Made by a program: the position numbers and the translations under genes
From: an uncultured Clostridia bacterium
GTDB taxonomy: Bacteria; Bacillota; Clostridia; TANB77; CAG-508
DNA: 9,057 nucleotides
Direction of reading: 5' to 3'
NCBI GenBank assembly: GCA_947584125.1
Contig: CANPWI010000057.1
Coordinates: 1-9,057, forward strand
The notes under the pieces: generated by a model
What the model was told of the DNA's origin: nothing
What the model saw: only the letters and a program-made list of their open reading frames with translations
Databases searched by the model: none
Shown: piece after piece, positions 7,110-9,057 of the stretch
Numbering within the stretch: the stretch's first letter is position 1
Layout of the letters: every line of letters begins with the position of its first letter

Positions 7110-7139
7110 TAAGAGATGGAATATAAGCTCCATCTCTTA
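7110..7139 (-). repeat. perfect inverted repeat (hairpin) in the gap before the two large genes
   Basis: The arms TAAGAGATGGA (7110-7120, read on plus) and its exact complement (7129-7139) form an 11-bp stem with an 8-nt loop. On the minus-strand transcript the left side of the stem begins with the TAA stop of the RISDH gene. The right side ends about 10 nt before the AAAGGTGA ribosome binding site of the 710-residue gene. The sequence after the stem on the transcript is AAAAATTTAG, with no U-run, so it is not a standard intrinsic terminator. It could be an mRNA processing or stability element, or a weak attenuator. Confidence 0.5.
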
Positions 7140-7535
7140 TGCTACTTTTTTAAATGTCCTATATAATCTACTCTTTGAATTAGCATTCATATACTCTTGA
7201 TAATTACATAAGCCATATTTAGTAATTTTGTTTTCCTTTTCAATTTGTACATCCTCTATCAATTCTTTAGTATCATTGTAATTATAAAAATTTCTTAAAT
7301 ACCCTTTATCAATTACTTGTTTTGGACCTTGATATTGTTTTATAAGATTAAATTTATATTTATATTTTTTCTTGCCATTATGATCGCTTATTCTTATACC
7401 ACAACATACTCCATAATCAAGTTTTAAGTATATACTTTTAGTTGTTTTAGCAAAGTATTTATGAACTATAAATCCCTTATCTTTTAAGTTCTTTATAACT
7501 TTATTTGACACTTTTATTTCTTGATTTCTCTTCAA
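7137..7535 (-). CDS. small conserved protein of unknown function with RISDH motif
   Basis: A 132-residue basic protein starting at TTG (7533-7535). The start is supported by AAAGGGGGA about 9 nt upstream, which begins at the stop codon of the primase gene (15 bp gap). Residues 34-52 (SIYLKLDY, then GIRISDH) resemble a short beta-rich motif of the form S-x-Y-hydrophobic-x-hydrophobic ... RISDH that I recognise from small uncharacterised proteins on Firmicutes phages and plasmids; no biochemical function is known to me. The N-terminus (residues 1-25) is Lys-rich and helical, while the C-terminus (about 85-130) is polar and ends in KKVA. There is no signal peptide and no membrane segment, so it is probably cytoplasmic and perhaps nucleic-acid binding given its charge (inference). 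A perfect hairpin begins in its stop codon. Confidence 0.7.
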   Translation of the reverse strand: MKRNQEIKVSNKVIKNLKDKGFIVHKYFAKTTKSIYLKLDYGVCCGIRISDHNGKKKYKYKFNLIKQYQGPKQVIDKGYLRNFYNYNDTKELIEDVQIEKENKITKYGLCNYQEYMNANSKSRLYRTFKKVA

Positions 7536-7550
7536 TAAGCTATTCCCCCT

Positions 7551-8633
7551 TTAAGCTGTTTTCCTTTGCTTTTCCATTTCAATCGTATCCATTTCTATAT
7601 TCTTTTCAGATACTGCTACTCTAAAATCAACTCTTATATTTTGCTTTTCCAATACATCAATAACGTTTGAAAATACATAATTGCTAGTATGTAATATAGT
7701 ATATTTATCTAAATACAGTATAACTTCAGATGCATTCATTCTTTTAACTATGTTTAAAATCAAATCTTTATCAATATTATTCGGAATTCCAATAACCGTC
7801 ATATTAGAATTATTAAATAACTTATGAGCCAATATCATTTCAGTTGCAATAATAATAACTTCTTTTTGTTTAGAATTATAAATATCTAGCCAATTTCTTG
7901 TTGTTTCTGTTAATATCATAGGCCAGTTATATGCTTTTGTTCCATTATATTCATTATTACTAGAAAACCATATATTTTCTGTTTCTAATCTATATTCATT
8001 GTCAAGTAAAATTCTTAGTCCCTGTATTTTATTATTAAGAATAACAGGTATAAAAATACCTTTATGTGATTTATAATTCCACTTAAAATTTGTATCTTGA
8101 TAAAATCCTGGAATGCCATCAAGTCTTAATTCTTGTTTTTGTAATTCCATACATATTTTCCTTTTCTTATAATTGTTATTTTCAATACTTTTAAATTGAT
8201 AGTTTCTTATATATTCGTCTGTAAAATTCATATTTTTCAATTTATTATAATGTACTTTATTTAGATTCTGCATATCTAAAAATTTTCTATATACTAAATC
8301 TCTGTACCATTCATCTTTTATTGGATTATTAAACACATATGGAACATTATCTAATACTGGAGTATCTTTCAATAACATTTTGAATGCATCTTTTTTACTT
8401 ATATATTTTAAATTAGCATACAAATCAATGGAACTACCACTCTCTTGACAATTTTTGCAAATATACGTATTATTGATAGTATTTAATTTTAAATATCCAT
8501 TTTTTTCTTTTTCTCGCTGACAAAACGGACAAAGAGTATATATATAATATCCTATTTGATTTGTCTTCTTTAAATGTAGCTGGTTAATAACATTTGATAT
8601 ATTTACATATTCATATACATTGTATCCTTGCAT
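7551..8633 (-). CDS. CHC2 zinc-finger primase-like protein with degenerate Toprim-like region
   Basis: A 360-residue protein. The N-terminus carries a CHC2-type zinc finger in all-Cys form: C35-x2-C38 (CPFC) and C59-x2-C62 (CKNC), followed by ESGSSIDLY, as in DnaG-like primases that recognise template ssDNA. Residues about 192-224 (GIFIPVILNNKIQGLRILLD, then IWFSS) resemble the strand region before the Toprim part of primases found on mobile elements (DUF3854-like). The Toprim equivalents are weak: E265 in VIIIATEM could be the catalytic Glu, but the usual DxD is D309-K-Y311, so the second Asp is absent. Priming activity is therefore uncertain. No helicase domain is fused. The ATG is supported by GAGGAGA about 8 nt upstream. 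It lies downstream of the ArdC-like gene and 15 bp upstream of the next gene, so cotranscription is likely. Its role would be lagging-strand priming or conversion of transferred ssDNA (inference). Confidence 0.75.
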   Translation of the reverse strand: MQGYNVYEYVNISNVINQLHLKKTNQIGYYIYTLCPFCQREKEKNGYLKLNTINNTYICKNCQESGSSIDLYANLKYISKKDAFKMLLKDTPVLDNVPYVFNNPIKDEWYRDLVYRKFLDMQNLNKVHYNKLKNMNFTDEYIRNYQFKSIENNNYKKRKICMELQKQELRLDGIPGFYQDTNFKWNYKSHKGIFIPVILNNKIQGLRILLDNEYRLETENIWFSSNNEYNGTKAYNWPMILTETTRNWLDIYNSKQKEVIIIATEMILAHKLFNNSNMTVIGIPNNIDKDLILNIVKRMNASEVILYLDKYTILHTSNYVFSNVIDVLEKQNIRVDFRVAVSEKNIEMDTIEMEKQRKTA

Positions 8634-8676
8634 ATAATATTTCTCCTCTTCATTAATTTTTAGTTAAATACACCCT

Positions 8677-9057
8677 TTATGCTACTTTTAAGTTCATCTT
8701 TTCCATTTGATTTTCGATTTTAGATATTAATTTGTCAGATGTTTCTTGAATTTTGTTTCCTAGTTTTAACAATTCTTTATTATTTCCTTCGCCCCAGCTA
8801 GTAACATATGAAAAACTACATTTCCCAGTATCTAATCCAAAAAAATCTGCTACTATATATGCAACAGATTCGACAAACATTTCACTTAAATTTCTTTCTT
8901 TAGAATAATTAAAGTCATCATACAAAGCATGAGTAATTTCATGTAATAATGTTGCTGTCCTATCATCTAAAGATAAGTTAGAAGATATTACAATTCTATT
9001 TTCACTTTTACTATAATAGCCATCTGATCCATTATAGGTATTTCCAATAATAACATT
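8677..9057 (-). CDS. ArdC/LtrC-type zinc metalloprotein, C-terminal fragment (5' end outside window)
   Basis: The reading frame is open to the right edge, so only the last 126 residues are present; the TTG at 8923-8925 is an internal Leu codon, not a start. Fragment residues 39-43 read HEITH, the zincin zinc-binding signature. Glu63, in the stretch ESVAYIVADFFGLDTGKCSF, is the likely third ligand. The following FSYVTSW and the helical tail (about residues 90-122) match the C-terminal zincin domain of ArdC/LtrC-type antirestriction proteins of Gram-positive plasmids and ICEs. In that family an N-terminal ssDNA-binding domain precedes this part; here it would lie outside the window. Known members protect incoming DNA from restriction; activity of this one is inferred. 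It is the first gene of the block, 43 bp upstream of the primase gene. An IrrE/ImmA-like peptidase is the less likely alternative. Confidence 0.85.
   Translation of the reverse strand, partial: NVIIGNTYNGSDGYYSKSENRIVISSNLSLDDRTATLLHEITHALYDDFNYSKERNLSEMFVESVAYIVADFFGLDTGKCSFSYVTSWGEGNNKELLKLGNKIQETSDKLISKIENQMEKMNLKVA

Noticed and set aside
7110..7139. Rho-independent terminator
   Set aside because: The stem is followed by A-rich sequence on the transcribed strand rather than a U-run, and the plus-strand direction has no convergent gene to terminate.
7560..7690. Helicase or polymerase domain following the primase
   Set aside because: The protein ends after the Toprim-like region; no Walker A or polymerase motif is present in the window.
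8677..8925. A separate 82-residue protein starting at TTG 8923-8925
   Set aside because: The same frame stays open to the window edge and places the zincin motif HEITH immediately upstream, so the TTG is an internal Leu codon of a larger ArdC/LtrC-like protein.

Overview
The window is very AT-rich (I judge roughly a quarter G+C) and reads as a single transcription block. Every gene I can support lies on the minus strand, so the biological 5' end is at the right edge. Ribosome binding sites are strong GGAGG types. TTG is used as a start at least twice. Trp is encoded by TGG and TGA acts as a stop, so the standard bacterial code applies. This points to a low-GC Bacillota-type host (Clostridia or a relative). 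The gene content is that of the DNA-processing and accessory region of a conjugative plasmid, an integrative conjugative element or a large phage-like element, not chromosomal housekeeping. No tRNA, rRNA, CRISPR array, IS element, integrase or attachment site is visible.

In transcription order (right to left): (1) the C-terminal part of an ArdC/LtrC-type zinc metalloprotein with HEITH (8677-9057, cut by the window edge); (2) a small CHC2 zinc-finger primase-like protein with a degenerate Toprim-like part (7551-8633); (3) a 132-residue small protein with an RISDH motif (7137-7535); (4) a 53-bp gap carrying a perfect hairpin; (5) two very large, overlapping genes of unknown function, 710 aa (4951-7083) and 815 aa (2550-4997), together half of the window; (6) a 97-bp gap, the longest non-coding stretch; (7) a DUF4313-like protein (2090-2452); (8) a PcfK-like protein ending in a textbook sliding-clamp-binding peptide (1642-2076); (9) a PcfJ-like protein (184-1626); (10) the start of a second, diverged PcfJ-like gene (1-158, cut by the window edge).

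ArdC/LtrC, the CHC2 primase, DUF4313, PcfK and PcfJ are families that recur together on Gram-positive conjugative plasmids and elements. The likely common theme is establishment and replication of transferred DNA: ArdC against restriction, primase on single strands, PcfK possibly tethered to the host sliding clamp. The part that does not fit a known scheme is the 710/815 aa pair. Both look like long, almost entirely helical proteins. The 815 aa protein ends in a compact, Cys-containing alpha/beta domain whose layout recalls both the PcfJ C-terminal motif and, more loosely, a GNAT fold. This pair, plus the tandem PcfJ duplication, is the best candidate for an undescribed system here. No function can be assigned from sequence alone.
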